A stretch of DNA of 64,000 bases from Dyadobacter sp. CY326 (GCF_021390515.1 NZ_JAJUXI010000013.1:1-64000); one strand, 5' to 3'; counted from the stretch's first letter, positions 51,122 through 61,650 are shown. The notes: generated from the sequence alone by a model not told the origin. A program made the numbers and translations.

Positions 51122-53530
51122 ATGCTTAGAAATTACATTAAAATCGCATTTCGTCACCTGATTAAGAACAAGGGTTATTCCGCAATAAACATTGGCGGGC
51201 TGGCTGTGGGCATGGGGGCGGCAATGCTGATCGGATTATGGGTTTATGATGAATTGTCCTTCAATAAATATCATCAAAACTACGACCGGATTGCGCAGTT
51301 AATGCAGCAGCAAACCTTGGATGGGGAGATTGTTACGGGCAATAATGTGCCTATTCCGCTTGCATCGGAGCTCAAAAGCAATTTTCCTAATGACTTTAAG
51401 CATGTTGTGCTTTCCTCATGGACTACAAGACACATTCTGTCATCCGGGACTTCGAAATTTATAAAAGCAGGAAATTTTATGTCGCCTGAGGCAGCGGAAA
51501 TGCTGTCGTTGGAAATGGTTCATGGCACCTGGGCAGGTTTGAAAGAGCCGGGCTCTGTATTGCTTTCCGAGTCTGTTGCCAATGCATTTTTCGGCAATGC
51601 TGATCCGCTGAATCAGGTGATTAAGCTCGATAATGAGCTGAATGTGAAGGTTGCAGGCGTTTACAAAGATCTGCCTTACAACTCCGAGTTCAAGGAAGTG
51701 CGTTTCATAGCGCCCTGGGATTTGTATGTGGCTTCAACGGATTGGGTTAGAGAAGCACAGGCCAACAGCAATTGGAGCAGCAGCTCATTCCAGATTTATG
51801 CGCAGTTGTCTGAAAACGCCGATGTGCAAAACGTTTCTGCAAAAATCAAAGACATTAAAGCAAAAAAGGCAGATCAAAACGAGCTCCGCTTCAAGCCCGA
51901 AATTTTGCTTCATCCGATGAGCCGCTGGCATCTGTATTCCGAGTGGAAAAATGGCGTCAATGTGGGTGGGAGAGTTCAGTTTGTTTGGTTATTTGCCGTT
52001 ATCGGGCTTTTTGTGCTGTTTTTGGCATGCATTAATTTCATGAATCTAAGCACCGCGCGTTCCGAAAAACGTTCAAAAGAAGTTGGAATTCGGAAAGCAA
52101 TCGGCTCGCTGCGGGGACAATTGATCGGGCAATTTTTCAGTGAATCTTTTCTGATTGTCGGACTCGCGCTGGTCATTTCTTTGCTCCTTGTGCAGGTTAC
52201 GCTGCCGATTTTTAATCAATTGGCCGATAAAGAAATGGTAATGCTTTGGTTAAATCCGTTTTTTTGGGCGGGGGTGATCATTTTTAGTATGGTGACAGGA
52301 TTAGTAGCAGGCAGTTATCCAGCATTTTATTTGTCTTCATTTCAACCCATCAAAACCCTGAAAGGCACAGGCGCGCGAACGGGCCTTGCAACCGCTTTGC
52401 CACGAAAAGTGTTGGTGGTCCTTCAATTTACGGTTTCAATAACATTGATAATTGGCACCATTGTGGTTTACAGGCAGATTTTGCATGCAAAGAGCCGCCC
52501 GATCGGTTATAACCGCGAAAACCTTGTGACCATTCATGTGAACACGCCGGACATTCACAATCATTTTGATGCAGTGCTTCATGACCTGGTTAAAACCGGC
52601 TCGGCAACTTCCATGACCGAATCCATGGGGCCGCCAACGGAGGTGAGATCAGCCAATGTAGGTTTTGATTGGAAAGGAAAAGATCCGGATCTCGAAGCGG
52701 AATTTGCCACCATCGGCATTTCGCACGATTTTGGCAAAACGCTTGGTTGGGATTTTGTCGCGGGAAGGGATTTTTCAAAAACCTTTTCAACGGACTCTGC
52801 AGGATTTATACTGAACGAAACTGCAGTAAAATTTATGGGCCTGGGTCGTCCGAATGTTGCGGCGGCAATTGGTGAAACTGTCAAATGGGAAGGCAGGAGT
52901 TTCCGGATTTTGGGTGTGGTAAAAGACATGATTATGGAGTCTCCTTACGAACCTGTTCGGCAAACTATCTTTTTCATCCGACCGCGCGCTGGCGATTTCA
53001 TCACAATCCGGATCAATCCTGCGAGCGACACGCAAAAGGCTTTGCAGAACATTGAAGCCGTTTTCAAGCAATACAGCCCGGACGCACCGTTTGCGTATGA
53101 ATTTGTCGATCAGGAGTATGATTTCAAATTTGAGTCAGAAGAGCGCATTAGTAATCTGGCTGCTGCATTTGCGTCTTTGGCAATTTTGATCAGCTGTTTA
53201 GGACTTTTCGGCCTGGCTTCATTCATGGCTGAGCAGCGAACCAAAGAAATCGGCGTCCGAAAAGTGCTGGGCGCATCCATTTTGAATCTTTGGAGCCTTC
53301 TTTCTCTCGATTTCATCACATTGGTCCTTATCTCCTGCCTGCTGTCGGCACCCATTGCCTGGTTCACGATGAACAACTGGCTCAACAACTACGAATATCA
53401 TACGGCCGTCTCCTGGTGGATTTTCATCATTGCCGGAACAGGCGTTTTGCTCATTACAATGCTTACCGTAAGTTATCAAGCGATAAAGGCAGCAATGCTG
53501 AATCCGGTGAAGAGTTTGAAAAGTGAGTAA
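51122..53530 (+). CDS. FtsX/MacB-type ABC transporter permease (paralogue)
   Basis: 802 aa from ATG 51122 (MLRNYIKIAFRHLIKNKGYS); a GTG 3 codons upstream is less likely. Same architecture as the gene just before it: EKRSKEVGIRKAIGSLRGQL after the first periplasmic domain and TKEIGVRKVLGASILNLW near the end, with the AVLNPVKSLKSE-type C-terminus also shared (both end in VKSLKSE). They are diverged tandem duplicates that probably form one transcript. Which ATPase serves them is not seen here. Confidence 0.93.
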   Translation: MLRNYIKIAFRHLIKNKGYSAINIGGLAVGMGAAMLIGLWVYDELSFNKYHQNYDRIAQLMQQQTLDGEIVTGNNVPIPLASELKSNFPNDFKHVVLSSWTTRHILSSGTSKFIKAGNFMSPEAAEMLSLEMVHGTWAGLKEPGSVLLSESVANAFFGNADPLNQVIKLDNELNVKVAGVYKDLPYNSEFKEVRFIAPWDLYVASTDWVREAQANSNWSSSSFQIYAQLSENADVQNVSAKIKDIKAKKADQNELRFKPEILLHPMSRWHLYSEWKNGVNVGGRVQFVWLFAVIGLFVLFLACINFMNLSTARSEKRSKEVGIRKAIGSLRGQLIGQFFSESFLIVGLALVISLLLVQVTLPIFNQLADKEMVMLWLNPFFWAGVIIFSMVTGLVAGSYPAFYLSSFQPIKTLKGTGARTGLATALPRKVLVVLQFTVSITLIIGTIVVYRQILHAKSRPIGYNRENLVTIHVNTPDIHNHFDAVLHDLVKTGSATSMTESMGPPTEVRSANVGFDWKGKDPDLEAEFATIGISHDFGKTLGWDFVAGRDFSKTFSTDSAGFILNETAVKFMGLGRPNVAAAIGETVKWEGRSFRILGVVKDMIMESPYEPVRQTIFFIRPRAGDFITIRINPASDTQKALQNIEAVFKQYSPDAPFAYEFVDQEYDFKFESEERISNLAAAFASLAILISCLGLFGLASFMAEQRTKEIGVRKVLGASILNLWSLLSLDFITLVLISCLLSAPIAWFTMNNWLNNYEYHTAVSWWIFIIAGTGVLLITMLTVSYQAIKAAMLNPVKSLKSE

Positions 53531-53578
53531 CGAATATTCCCTGGAATGAGGTGGAGTTAAAATAAGGCTAAAACGCAA

Positions 53579-53608
53579 AAAGGCCGCGAACTTTTGTTTG
53601 CGACCTTT
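53579..53608 (-). terminator. Terminator of the initiator tRNA gene
   Basis: aaaggccgcgaac (53579-53591) and gtttgcgaccttt (53596-53608) form a 13-pair stem with two G-T pairs; on the minus strand it ends in a T-run. It can also end the permease operon on the plus strand. Confidence 0.75.
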
Positions 53609-53615
53609 CTTAATG

Positions 53616-53688
<73 letters not shown>

Positions 53689-53821
53689 GTGTTGTTGAAT
53701 TGGAGTGCAAACATACGAGTAATGTCGATTCAATGCAACATTAGTTCGAAAAATTATTCAATCATTTTTGTAATACTGCTCCTTCACAACCATTTATAGC
53801 AATTTCATGGGCGGAAAACTG

Positions 53822-53829
53822 TACTTTTG
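53822..53829 (+). promoter_or_regulatory. Candidate -7 element of era (TACTTTTG)
   Basis: TACTTTTG matches TAnnTTTG and ends 20 nt before the era ATG. Confidence 0.5.
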
Positions 53830-53848
53830 TGTGATTTTTAAGTAAAAC

Positions 53849-54772
53849 ATGGAAGACAAGACAGAAATAACAACGCCTTTCCGCAACCACCGCGCCGGTT
53901 TCGTCAGCATTATAGGCAAGCCTAATGTAGGCAAATCGACCCTTATGAATGTGCTCGTGGGGGAAAGGATGTCAATCATCACATCAAAAGCCCAGACCAC
54001 GCGTCACCGCATTATGGGAATTTTGAATGGTAAGCACGAGGAAATTCCTTTTCAACTTGTGTATTCGGATACGCCCGGGGTCATTAAGCCGGCTTATAAG
54101 CTGCACGATTCGATGATGACTTTTGTAAAAGGCTCATTGGAAGATGCAGACGTGGTTTTGTTTGTGGCGGAAGTGGGAGAGAAGGTAGCAGACCATGAAG
54201 TTCTGCCATTGCTGAAACGCGCCGATGCGCCGATCGTTTTGGTTTTGAATAAAATAGATTTGTCTGACCAAGAGCACGTTGACGCGAAAATGGCTGAGTG
54301 GGAAGCGGCGATCCAGCCGGATGCGATCATCCCGATTTCTGCATTGCACCAGGCCAACATTGCGACGCTTTTTGACGCGGTGATCACGCGCCTGCCATTT
54401 CACCCGCCGTATTTTGGAGAGGATGAACTTACAGACAAGCCGGAGCGTTTCTTTGCTTCGGAAATCATTCGTGAAAAGATATTTCTGAATTATCGCCAGG
54501 AAATTCCATACAGCTCCGAAGTTTTGATTTCAGAATTTAAAGAACGCGACGACATGATCGTCATCCGCGCGGAAATCCTTGTGGAACGCAAAAGCCAGAA
54601 AGGGATCATTATTGGAGAAAAAGGGGAAATGCTGAAAAAGATCGGAACGCAAGCGCGTATTGATATGGAAGCGTTTTTTGGTAAAAAAGTATTTCTGGAA
54701 CAGCATGTAAGGGTTGAGCCGGATTGGAGAAGCAAGGAAAACAAGCTGAGACAGTTTGGCTACGACGAGTAA
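53849..54772 (+). CDS. era: GTPase Era
   Basis: 307-aa GTPase that binds 16S rRNA and helps 30S maturation. G1 GKPNVGKSTLMNVL (about 24-37), switch region TSKAQTTRHRIMG, G3 SDTPG, G4 VLNKIDLSD (about 133-141), and the C-terminal KH domain (EILVERKSQKGIIIGEKGEMLKKIGTQAR, about 245-273). The N-terminal 15 residues are an extra tail of acidic/polar character. Second G-protein gene (der) follows in the same direction after 65 nt. Confidence 0.97.
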   Translation: MEDKTEITTPFRNHRAGFVSIIGKPNVGKSTLMNVLVGERMSIITSKAQTTRHRIMGILNGKHEEIPFQLVYSDTPGVIKPAYKLHDSMMTFVKGSLEDADVVLFVAEVGEKVADHEVLPLLKRADAPIVLVLNKIDLSDQEHVDAKMAEWEAAIQPDAIIPISALHQANIATLFDAVITRLPFHPPYFGEDELTDKPERFFASEIIREKIFLNYRQEIPYSSEVLISEFKERDDMIVIRAEILVERKSQKGIIIGEKGEMLKKIGTQARIDMEAFFGKKVFLEQHVRVEPDWRSKENKLRQFGYDE

Positions 54773-54837
54773 TTTATAATAAAAGATAGAAAGACGGTTT
54801 GTTTACAAACTGTTTGGACCACATTAATTAATACAAA

Positions 54838-56148
54838 ATGGCAAATATAATTTCAATTGTTGGGCGTCCGAATGTGGGCAAATCCACATTATTCAACCGC
54901 CTTACGGAGAGCCGTAAAGCGATCATGGACAACCAGAGCGGCGTTACCCGTGACCGGCATTATGGTTATGGTGAATGGACCGATCAATATTTTACAGTAA
55001 TCGACACCGGCGGCTATGTCGTGGGTTCAGAAGATATTTTTGAAGGAGCAATTCGCGATCAGGTTGAGCTTGCATTGGAAGAATCGACGGTGGTTTTGTT
55101 TATGGTGGACACCATGACGGGTTTGACGGACCTTGATAAAGACTTCGCAAATGTGCTCAGACGCGTTAACAAGCCAGTTTATTTGGTTGCTAATAAAGCC
55201 GAAACGCAGGAGCGTTACCAGTCTGCGGCCGAATTTTATGAATTGGGGCTGGGCGAACAAATCTTCGCGATCTCTGCGCAGACAGGTTTTGGAACCGGCG
55301 AATTGTTGGACCAGGTTATCACGCATTTTGAAACAGCCGGCATTGAAGATCCCGAAGCCGGAATTCCAAGGATCGCCATTATGGGAAGGCCGAATGTGGG
55401 TAAATCTTCTTTCCTGAATGTGCTTACGGGCACGGACAGAAGCATTGTGACAGACATTGCAGGCACCACGCGCGACGCCATTCACACGCATTATAATGCA
55501 TTCGGAATGGAGTTTATCTTAACGGATACTGCCGGACTTCGCCGCAAATCACGCGTTAACGAAGACATTGAGTATTACTCGACATTGCGTTCAGTGAAGG
55601 CGATGGAGGAATCAGATGTTTGTATCATTCTTTTGGATGCAACGTTAGGTCTGGAAGGTCAGGATATGAACATCATTGGCCAGGCTGACAAGGCGAAAAA
55701 GGGCATTGTGATCATGGTTAACAAGTGGGATTTGGTAGAAAAGGACTCCAAAACGGCGGATACATTCAAAAAAGCGCTGCTGGAAAGACTGGCGCCAATG
55801 AACTATATGCCAATCATTTTTGCCTCCGTTGTTGAAAAACAGCGAATTCACCAGGTGATGGAGAAAGCCATGGAGGTTTATAAAAACAAAACGAAGAAGA
55901 TCACGACTTCGAAATTGAACGAGGTGATGCAGGCAGAAATTGAAAAATATCCGCCACCGGCTGACAGAGGAAAGTATATCAACATTAAATACATGATCCA
56001 GCTGCCGACGCCGTCACCGACGTTTGTGTTTTTCAGCAGCAATCCAAAACATGTGAAGGAGCCTTACTTGCGTTATCTCGAAAACAGGATGCGTGAGAAC
56101 TTCGATTTTTCTGGCGTTCCGATCACTATTTTCTTCCGGGAAAAATAA
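54838..56148 (+). CDS. der: GTPase Der (EngA)
   Basis: 436 aa with two tandem GTPase domains and a C-terminal KH-like domain; needed for 50S subunit assembly. First G1 GRPNVGKSTLFNRL (8-21), G3 DTGGY, G4 NKAE; second G1 GRPNVGKSSFLNVL (about 182-195), DTAGLRRKSRV, MVNKWDLVEKDS, then the KH part ending in PITIFFREK. Length and domain order are canonical. Strong terminator follows. Confidence 0.98.
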   Translation: MANIISIVGRPNVGKSTLFNRLTESRKAIMDNQSGVTRDRHYGYGEWTDQYFTVIDTGGYVVGSEDIFEGAIRDQVELALEESTVVLFMVDTMTGLTDLDKDFANVLRRVNKPVYLVANKAETQERYQSAAEFYELGLGEQIFAISAQTGFGTGELLDQVITHFETAGIEDPEAGIPRIAIMGRPNVGKSSFLNVLTGTDRSIVTDIAGTTRDAIHTHYNAFGMEFILTDTAGLRRKSRVNEDIEYYSTLRSVKAMEESDVCIILLDATLGLEGQDMNIIGQADKAKKGIVIMVNKWDLVEKDSKTADTFKKALLERLAPMNYMPIIFASVVEKQRIHQVMEKAMEVYKNKTKKITTSKLNEVMQAEIEKYPPPADRGKYINIKYMIQLPTPSPTFVFFSSNPKHVKEPYLRYLENRMRENFDFSGVPITIFFREK

Positions 56149-56167
56149 AAAGGCCAAGGATTTTTAC

Positions 56168-56206
56168 GCAAAAAACGCCGGGCTATTACAGTCCGGCGTT
56201 TTTTGC
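56168..56206 (+). terminator. Terminator after der
   Basis: A perfect 14-bp stem gcaaaaaacgccgg / ccggcgttttttgc with an 11-nt loop. Confidence 0.95.
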
Positions 56207-56408
56207 TTTATCGGTTAACTACTACATTTCAGCCGTGAAATTACGCGTTTCATCTTTTTTTGATCCTCACCTGCAACCTTTTACATTATCTTTACATCTG
56301 TTCATACGAAAGTGCTTGTTTGACAGGAAATAGAAGGGCCCAAAAATATTTTCCTAAAAATTGTTAAAAACAAGGTACTATGTATTGCAAGATACCCAGT
56401 AAAACATA

Positions 56409-56416
56409 TATATTTG
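56409..56416 (+). promoter_or_regulatory. Candidate -7 element of the small secreted protein gene (TATATTTG)
   Basis: TATATTTG matches TAnnTTTG, with a TTG 21 nt upstream at 56385-56387 as a weak -33. Confidence 0.45.
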
Positions 56417-56478
56417 TAGAGTCAATTAGTTACAACAAATCGCATCCTGATTTTCTCTGAACGACCGAAAACATAGCC

Positions 56479-56871
56479 ATGAAAACGATCAAAATATTTA
56501 CACTTTTAGTTCTTTTAAGCCTTCAAGCAGGAGCAACCGGATATTCTCACAACATGTTTGTAGCGCACAAAAAGTTGCAGGCAGGCAAAGAATGCATCCA
56601 ACCCAGCGAAAGGATTGTAGCCAAGAAAGCAGCGAAACATTCGAAAATGATAAAATATCGCGCAGCGTCTGTAAAACCTGTTGCAGCAGCCTATTCGACA
56701 GATTTTGCAAATGAATTTGAAAAAGTAACATTGAATGAAAGAATCCGCGAAGCGACTCCTTCCTCGTTTTTTTCAAATGAAGATGACAGTGATGCAGGTG
56801 AATCAATCGTTACCAAATTGATTGCTTTTGTTCGCTGCACGATTTACACATTCATCGGACTGCCGAGCTGA
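56479..56871 (+). CDS. Small secreted protein of unknown function
   Basis: 130 aa with a signal peptide (MKTIKIFTLLVLLSLQAGATG). The mature protein is basic (HKKLQAGKECIQPSERIVAKKAAKHSK) in its first half and acidic later (FFSNEDDSDAGESIV), ending in a hydrophobic helix (TKLIAFVRCTIYTFIGLPS) that could anchor it. Two Cys are present. No family recognised. A lone gene with its own promoter element and a strong terminator. Confidence 0.7.
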   Translation: MKTIKIFTLLVLLSLQAGATGYSHNMFVAHKKLQAGKECIQPSERIVAKKAAKHSKMIKYRAASVKPVAAAYSTDFANEFEKVTLNERIREATPSSFFSNEDDSDAGESIVTKLIAFVRCTIYTFIGLPS

Positions 56872-56896
56872 AATTTGTAAGCAAGACATTTATCAT

Positions 56897-56933
56897 AAAA
56901 AAGCTGCAACTGTACAAGTTGCAGCTTTTTTTA
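56897..56933. terminator. Bidirectional terminator
   Basis: aaaaaagctgcaact and agttgcagctttttt form a 15-bp perfect stem with loop gtaca between the small secreted protein gene and the converging FAH-family gene. Confidence 0.93.
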
Positions 56934-56936
56934 TTT

Positions 56937-57773
56937 TCAGCCCACCACATTGGTCAATGTGCCAATGGGTTCGATGGAAATGTGAACGATATCGTCTTTT
57001 TGTAATGTAAAATCAGATGGGGGAATGATGCCCGTGCCGGTCATCAGATATGCGCCGTGCGGAAACGACATTTCAAGAAACAGATAACGAAGCAATTCGT
57101 CGGGCTTGCGTTTCATTTGTGCCAAAGTCACCTCGCCGCTAAAAACCTCTTCACTTCCGCGAACAATGGCAAGGTCGATCACCGTGTCGTCGGATAATGG
57201 AAATTCTGGGACATACAGGCATGGACCCAATGCAGCGCTTCCTGTATAAGACTTAGCCTGAGGAAGATATAAAGGATTTTCGCCTTCAATGCTTCGGGAA
57301 CTCATGTCGTTTCCAATGGTGTAACCCACCAATGTTCCCGACGAAGAAGCGAATAATGTAAGTTCGGGCTCGGGAACATCCCAGGTTGAGTCACGGCGAA
57401 TGCGGACTGTTCCGTGGTTTCCTATCACCCGCCAAGCCGTTGATTTGAAGAAAAGTTCGGGCCGTTCGGCTTCGTAAACACGGTCGTAAAAGCTTCCGCC
57501 TCCTGCTTTTTCCGATTCCTCCATGCGTGCGGTGCGACTTCTGAAATAAGTTACGCCCGAAGCCCAAACTTCCTGAGAACCAATGGGAGCAAGGATCTCC
57601 GGCATGGGAACGTCAGCCGTGAAAGTGATCGGAATAAGGCTTTCAATCTGTATTTCAAGCCAATCGTAGAGGTCGTCCCGATTCACCGCCGCATCCCAAT
57701 CCTTTTCATGCAAACGATAAAAAAGATCGTCTCTTTCAAGCAGGATGCCGTTTTCGGTTTTATATAACTTCAT
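56937..57773 (-). CDS. Fumarylacetoacetate hydrolase family protein
   Basis: 278 aa from ATG 57773; an earlier TTG is open but MKLYKTENGILLE is the better start. Motifs of the FAH fold: PEPELTLFASSSGTLVGYTIGNDMSSRSIEGENP (about 143-176), metal-binding Glu pair in PEPEL, then YTGSAALGPCLYVPE and MTGTGIIPPSDFTLQKDDIVHISIEPIGTLTN. Family members hydrolyse or decarboxylate beta-diketo or 2-keto-3-deoxy acids from aromatic or sugar breakdown; substrate unknown. Confidence 0.88.
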   Translation of the reverse strand: MKLYKTENGILLERDDLFYRLHEKDWDAAVNRDDLYDWLEIQIESLIPITFTADVPMPEILAPIGSQEVWASGVTYFRSRTARMEESEKAGGGSFYDRVYEAERPELFFKSTAWRVIGNHGTVRIRRDSTWDVPEPELTLFASSSGTLVGYTIGNDMSSRSIEGENPLYLPQAKSYTGSAALGPCLYVPEFPLSDDTVIDLAIVRGSEEVFSGEVTLAQMKRKPDELLRYLFLEMSFPHGAYLMTGTGIIPPSDFTLQKDDIVHISIEPIGTLTNVVG

Positions 57774-57865
57774 AGAAATCGCATTTTGGTTTCGTTTCAA
57801 TAAGGCTTTACCCTATTTTCTTTACTGCATAATCTACGATTCTTCCATGCGATCAGGCTATTTGA

Positions 57866-60769
57866 TCATAATTTGTCTTTCAAAAACGTTGCCGTGTAAT
57901 TGTCTTCAATTTTTGCCATTTCCTCCGGCGTTCCTGCAAATGTCAGGTAACCGCCGCCATCGCCGCCTTCGGGTCCGAGATCCAGAATCCAGTCTGCACT
58001 TTTGATGACTTCCATGTTGTGCTCAATGATAATCACGCTGTCGCCCTGATCCACCAATGCGTTAATGGCTTTCAGAAGCTTTTTAATGTCGTGGAAATGC
58101 AGTCCGGTCGTGGGTTCATCGAAGATAAAAAGCGTCTTTCCCTTATTGGAAGAGCCTTTTCCAAGGAATGACGCCAGTTTCACACGCTGCGCTTCTCCTC
58201 CCGACAATGTGTTGGAAGATTGTCCCAAGCCCACATAACCCAAGCCCACTTCCTGCAAAGGCATCAGCTTTTCAACCAGTTTTGGCTCAGAGGCCCTGAA
58301 AAACTCAATGGCTTCATCCACAGTCATATCCAGGATTTCCGCAACATCTTTTTCCTGGTAACGCACTTCCTGGATCTCCTGCTTGAATCTTCTGCCGTTA
58401 CAGCCTTCGCATTTGAGATAAATGTCGGCCATAAACTGCATTTCGATCTTCACCTGGCCTTCGCCCTGGCAAATTTCACAACGCCCGCCATCCACATTGA
58501 ACGAGAAATGGGAAGGCTTGTAACTACGCGCTTTTGAAAGCGGCAGGTCGGCCATCATTTGACGAATGTAATCGTAGGCTTTGATGTAAGTAACCGGATT
58601 GGAGCGCGATGATTTTCCAATTGGATTCTGGTCAATCATTTCAACGGCTTCAATTCTGTCAATGCTGCCTGTCAGCTCATCAAAATGGCCAACTTCCTCG
58701 CTGAACTCGCCCTTGAGGCGCATTAATGCAGGATATAATATTTTTCTGATCAATGTCGATTTGCCTGAACCGCTGACGCCCGTCACGACTGTAAGCATAT
58801 TGAGCGGAACAGTTACATCCAACTCTTTCAGGTTATTTTCCCTTGCTCCTTTGATTTGCAGTGAATGCAATGATTTCCGTCTCACGGCAGGAACGGGGAT
58901 AGAATCGTTCTCCAAAAGAAAATCCAGCGTGTGCGATTTAATTCCTGAATCGTTGTTTTCGATGTAACCGGTGCTTTTCAATTCAGAAATATCTTCCCAA
59001 TTTCCCTGAAAAACCACATGACCGCCACCTGTTCCAGCTTCGGGGCCAATGTCAATAATCTGATCCGCGGCGTGCATGACCTCTTCTTCATGCTCCACAA
59101 CAATTACTGTGTTTCCCAGGTCGCGCAATGATTCGAGCACGCCAACGAGGCGCTGCGTATCTCTCGGATGCAGCCCAATGCTAGGTTCATCCAGAATGTA
59201 CATAGAACCCACCAATGCGCTTCCCAGCGATGTCGCAAGCTTAATCCGCTGAAATTCACCGCCCGACAATGTGTTCGTAAGCCGGTTCAATGTCAGATAA
59301 CCCAATCCAACACGGTTCATATATTCAAGCCGCGTTTCAATTTCGGTCAATACGCGTTTGGCGATTTGCCTATCATGCTCGCTGATCTCAATGTTTTGGA
59401 AAAAAACGGAAACGTCTTTGATGGGCATCAAAACAAGATCTGTAATCGAAGCGCCGCCAAGTTTAACATACGAAGCATCTTTCCGCAAACGCGATCCGCG
59501 ACAGTCCGGGCAGGTCGTACGCCCGCGAAAACGCGAAAGCATCACCCTGTATTGAATTTTATACGTCTGTGTTTCCAGTTCTGCAATAAATGCATTCAGG
59601 CCTTGAAAATATTGATTACCCGTCCAGAGAAGCTCTTTTTGCTCATTGGTAAGGTCTTTATAAGGTCTGTGAATTGGATAATCAAACTTGGCACCATTGC
59701 GAACAAGCGGCGTTAGCCATTCGCTCATTTTCTCGGTCCGCCAGGGAGCAATTGCGCCTTCATAAACAGAAAGTCCTTTGTCAGGAATAACCAAATCGGG
59801 ATCAATGCCCAGAACTTTCCCAAAACCTTCACACCTTTTGCAAGCGCCATAAGGATTGTTGAAGCTGAAAAGATTGACCGTTGGTTCTTCGAAAGACATG
59901 CCGTCCAACTCGAATTTGTCAGAAAACACCTTTCTTTCGCCATTCACAACCTGCACAATGCAGATGCCTTCTCCTTCAAAAAATGCGGTTTGGACGGAAT
60001 CGGAAAGGCGATATTGCGTATCTTCATCATCGTGTTTTACACCGGCACGGTCAATTAATATAAAAATCTGGTTGCCAGCCTGTGAATAATTGTCCGGATT
60101 TTCGAGAATGTCTTCAATGGCAACGACTTCTTCATTCAAAAAAATACGGTTATAACCCTTTGAAAGCAGAATGGTTAGTTCCTCTGTCTGCGTCCGGCCT
60201 TCGCGGATGAGCAATGGCGCAAGGATCATTACGCGGGAGCCTTCTTCATGGCTGAGCATAAAGTTGACAACATCGGTAACCGTGTCTTTTTTTACCAATT
60301 CTCCTGAAATAGGCGAATAGGTGTGCCCGATGCGGGCAAAAAGCAATTTGAGATAATCGTAAATTTCAGTTGAAGTCCCGACCGTGGAGCGCGGGTTTCT
60401 GGTGTTCACCTTCTGCTCAATGGCGATGGCCGGTGAAATCCCTTTGATATATTCGACTTCCGGCTTTTCCATGCGGCCCAAAAACTGCCGCGCATAACTG
60501 CTCAAACTTTCGACATACATGCGCTGCCCTTCGGCAAAAAGCGTGTCAAAAGCCAGGGAAGATTTGCCTGATCCGGACAAACCTGTGATCACCACAAGCT
60601 TATTTCGCGGAATGGCAACATCAATATTTTTGAGATTATTAACTCGGGCACCTTTGATCAGAATGTATTGCCTTGGATCCAAATCATCGAATTGGGCAGC
60701 TTCAATCCGCGGCACAGGTAATTGCATCATATAGAGAAAATCATGGACAGCCGATGCAAATGTGATCAT
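57866..60769 (-). CDS. uvrA: Excinuclease ABC subunit A
   Basis: 967-aa damage sensor of nucleotide excision repair. Two ABC ATPase halves: Walker [20 protein letters not shown] (about 62-80) and [15 protein letters not shown] (about 668-682), two ABC signatures (LSGGE followed by QRIKLA and QRVKLA), and zinc fingers [15 protein letters not shown] and CEICQGEGQ plus CEGCNG. A second start at [13 protein letters not shown] (60730) is equally plausible; a TACTTTTG element lies at 60797-60790 on the minus strand. Confidence 0.97.
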   Translation of the reverse strand: MITFASAVHDFLYMMQLPVPRIEAAQFDDLDPRQYILIKGARVNNLKNIDVAIPRNKLVVITGLSGSGKSSLAFDTLFAEGQRMYVESLSSYARQFLGRMEKPEVEYIKGISPAIAIEQKVNTRNPRSTVGTSTEIYDYLKLLFARIGHTYSPISGELVKKDTVTDVVNFMLSHEEGSRVMILAPLLIREGRTQTEELTILLSKGYNRIFLNEEVVAIEDILENPDNYSQAGNQIFILIDRAGVKHDDEDTQYRLSDSVQTAFFEGEGICIVQVVNGERKVFSDKFELDGMSFEEPTVNLFSFNNPYGACKRCEGFGKVLGIDPDLVIPDKGLSVYEGAIAPWRTEKMSEWLTPLVRNGAKFDYPIHRPYKDLTNEQKELLWTGNQYFQGLNAFIAELETQTYKIQYRVMLSRFRGRTTCPDCRGSRLRKDASYVKLGGASITDLVLMPIKDVSVFFQNIEISEHDRQIAKRVLTEIETRLEYMNRVGLGYLTLNRLTNTLSGGEFQRIKLATSLGSALVGSMYILDEPSIGLHPRDTQRLVGVLESLRDLGNTVIVVEHEEEVMHAADQIIDIGPEAGTGGGHVVFQGNWEDISELKSTGYIENNDSGIKSHTLDFLLENDSIPVPAVRRKSLHSLQIKGARENNLKELDVTVPLNMLTVVTGVSGSGKSTLIRKILYPALMRLKGEFSEEVGHFDELTGSIDRIEAVEMIDQNPIGKSSRSNPVTYIKAYDYIRQMMADLPLSKARSYKPSHFSFNVDGGRCEICQGEGQVKIEMQFMADIYLKCEGCNGRRFKQEIQEVRYQEKDVAEILDMTVDEAIEFFRASEPKLVEKLMPLQEVGLGYVGLGQSSNTLSGGEAQRVKLASFLGKGSSNKGKTLFIFDEPTTGLHFHDIKKLLKAINALVDQGDSVIIIEHNMEVIKSADWILDLGPEGGDGGGYLTFAGTPEEMAKIEDNYTATFLKDKL

Positions 60770-60789
60770 GCACCGATCTTTATATTAAC

Positions 60790-60797
60790 CAAAAGTA
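60790..60797 (-). promoter_or_regulatory. Candidate -7 element of uvrA (TACTTTTG)
   Basis: Minus-strand TACTTTTG matches TAnnTTTG and lies 20 nt before the longer uvrA start, the same spacing as at era. Confidence 0.45.
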
Positions 60798-60846
60798 CAT
60801 TTATTTAGTTTGACTTCCGGGGAGGGAAAATCGCAATGCAGCCTGA

Positions 60847-61635
60847 TTAAAGCTGGACTGCATTTGCTTTCAAAAAAGTCATTCCTACCTGCGCAGCTTT
60901 CTCAAAAATGGGATCAGCAAGATGGCCCCAGTTGGTAACATCCGACATGCAGTCAGTCAAGATAATAACTTTTGGAACGAGTTCCGGCGCATATTGAATG
61001 ATTTGATGAATGCTCGTTGCCACACAATGAGAGCGCGCTTCGCCAGCCACAAGAATTTGGTCAAATGCTGCAAGCTCATTTAAAAACGAACGGTCCAACT
61101 CCGTTTCAGGCGCGCCAGTCACTGGAACCTGCGCCCGAAAAACGCCGAAATGTTCGGTCAGTGGATTTGTTCCTTTGATGATTGCCTTGTAATCCCGTCC
61201 CGTCCTGTGCGTCCAGGCAAGCAATGCATCCATGATGGTGTCATCCAGAGATGCGCCTTTGGAGCCAATAAGACAATGTTCCGGCCAGATGAAATGCTTG
61301 AATTCACCTTCGGACTCCAATGTTTCCAGATATTTCAGAACATAATCGCGTTCATAGCGCGGAGTCCACTTGCCAGCTTTCACATTGTCGGAAGTGATCA
61401 ATGTGAAAGGCGCAACCGTGTTACCATTGCTATCTTGCCAAACAAGCGGATGCGCAATGTCGAGAACTTTATGCGTGTCAAGCGTTACAAAAATGCGGTC
61501 GATTTTTTCACCTTCCAATGCAATCAGCCGGGCAATCCGCTCTACATCCGATTCTGCGCCGGGCACATAAAGCGCGCCTTTCGGATTACAAAAGTCAAAC
61601 TGGGCATCAATGAGCAGTAAGGCTGTCTTTTTCAT
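60847..61635 (-). CDS. Cysteine hydrolase, nicotinamidase/isochorismatase-like
   Basis: 262 aa. N-terminal TALLLIDAQFDFCNPKGALYVPGAE (catalytic Asp about 11), a metal-site candidate in VTLDTHKVLDIAHP (His ligands, about 50-63), catalytic Lys in AIIKGTNP (about 152), and catalytic Cys in GEARSHCVATSIHQII (about 205). This is the triad of nicotinamidase-related hydrolases. NAD salvage is the likely role, but pyrazinamidase-like or other amides are possible. Sits 15 nt downstream of the helical hypothetical gene on the same strand. Confidence 0.9.
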   Translation of the reverse strand: MKKTALLLIDAQFDFCNPKGALYVPGAESDVERIARLIALEGEKIDRIFVTLDTHKVLDIAHPLVWQDSNGNTVAPFTLITSDNVKAGKWTPRYERDYVLKYLETLESEGEFKHFIWPEHCLIGSKGASLDDTIMDALLAWTHRTGRDYKAIIKGTNPLTEHFGVFRAQVPVTGAPETELDRSFLNELAAFDQILVAGEARSHCVATSIHQIIQYAPELVPKVIILTDCMSDVTNWGHLADPIFEKAAQVGMTFLKANAVQL

Positions 61636-61650
61636 GGAAGATTACGGTTA

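Larger units (their letters stand above)
56149..56478 (+). other. 330-bp gap: der terminator, then promoter of the small secreted protein
   Basis: Contains the der terminator (56168-56206), about 200 AT-rich bases without a gene, and TATATTTG at 56409-56416, a TAnnTTTG match 62 nt before the next gene. No small gene is visible. Confidence 0.5.

Noticed and set aside
59168-59716. 182-codon plus-strand frame inside uvrA
   Set aside because: Antisense shadow of an essential conserved gene; no start context or homology.
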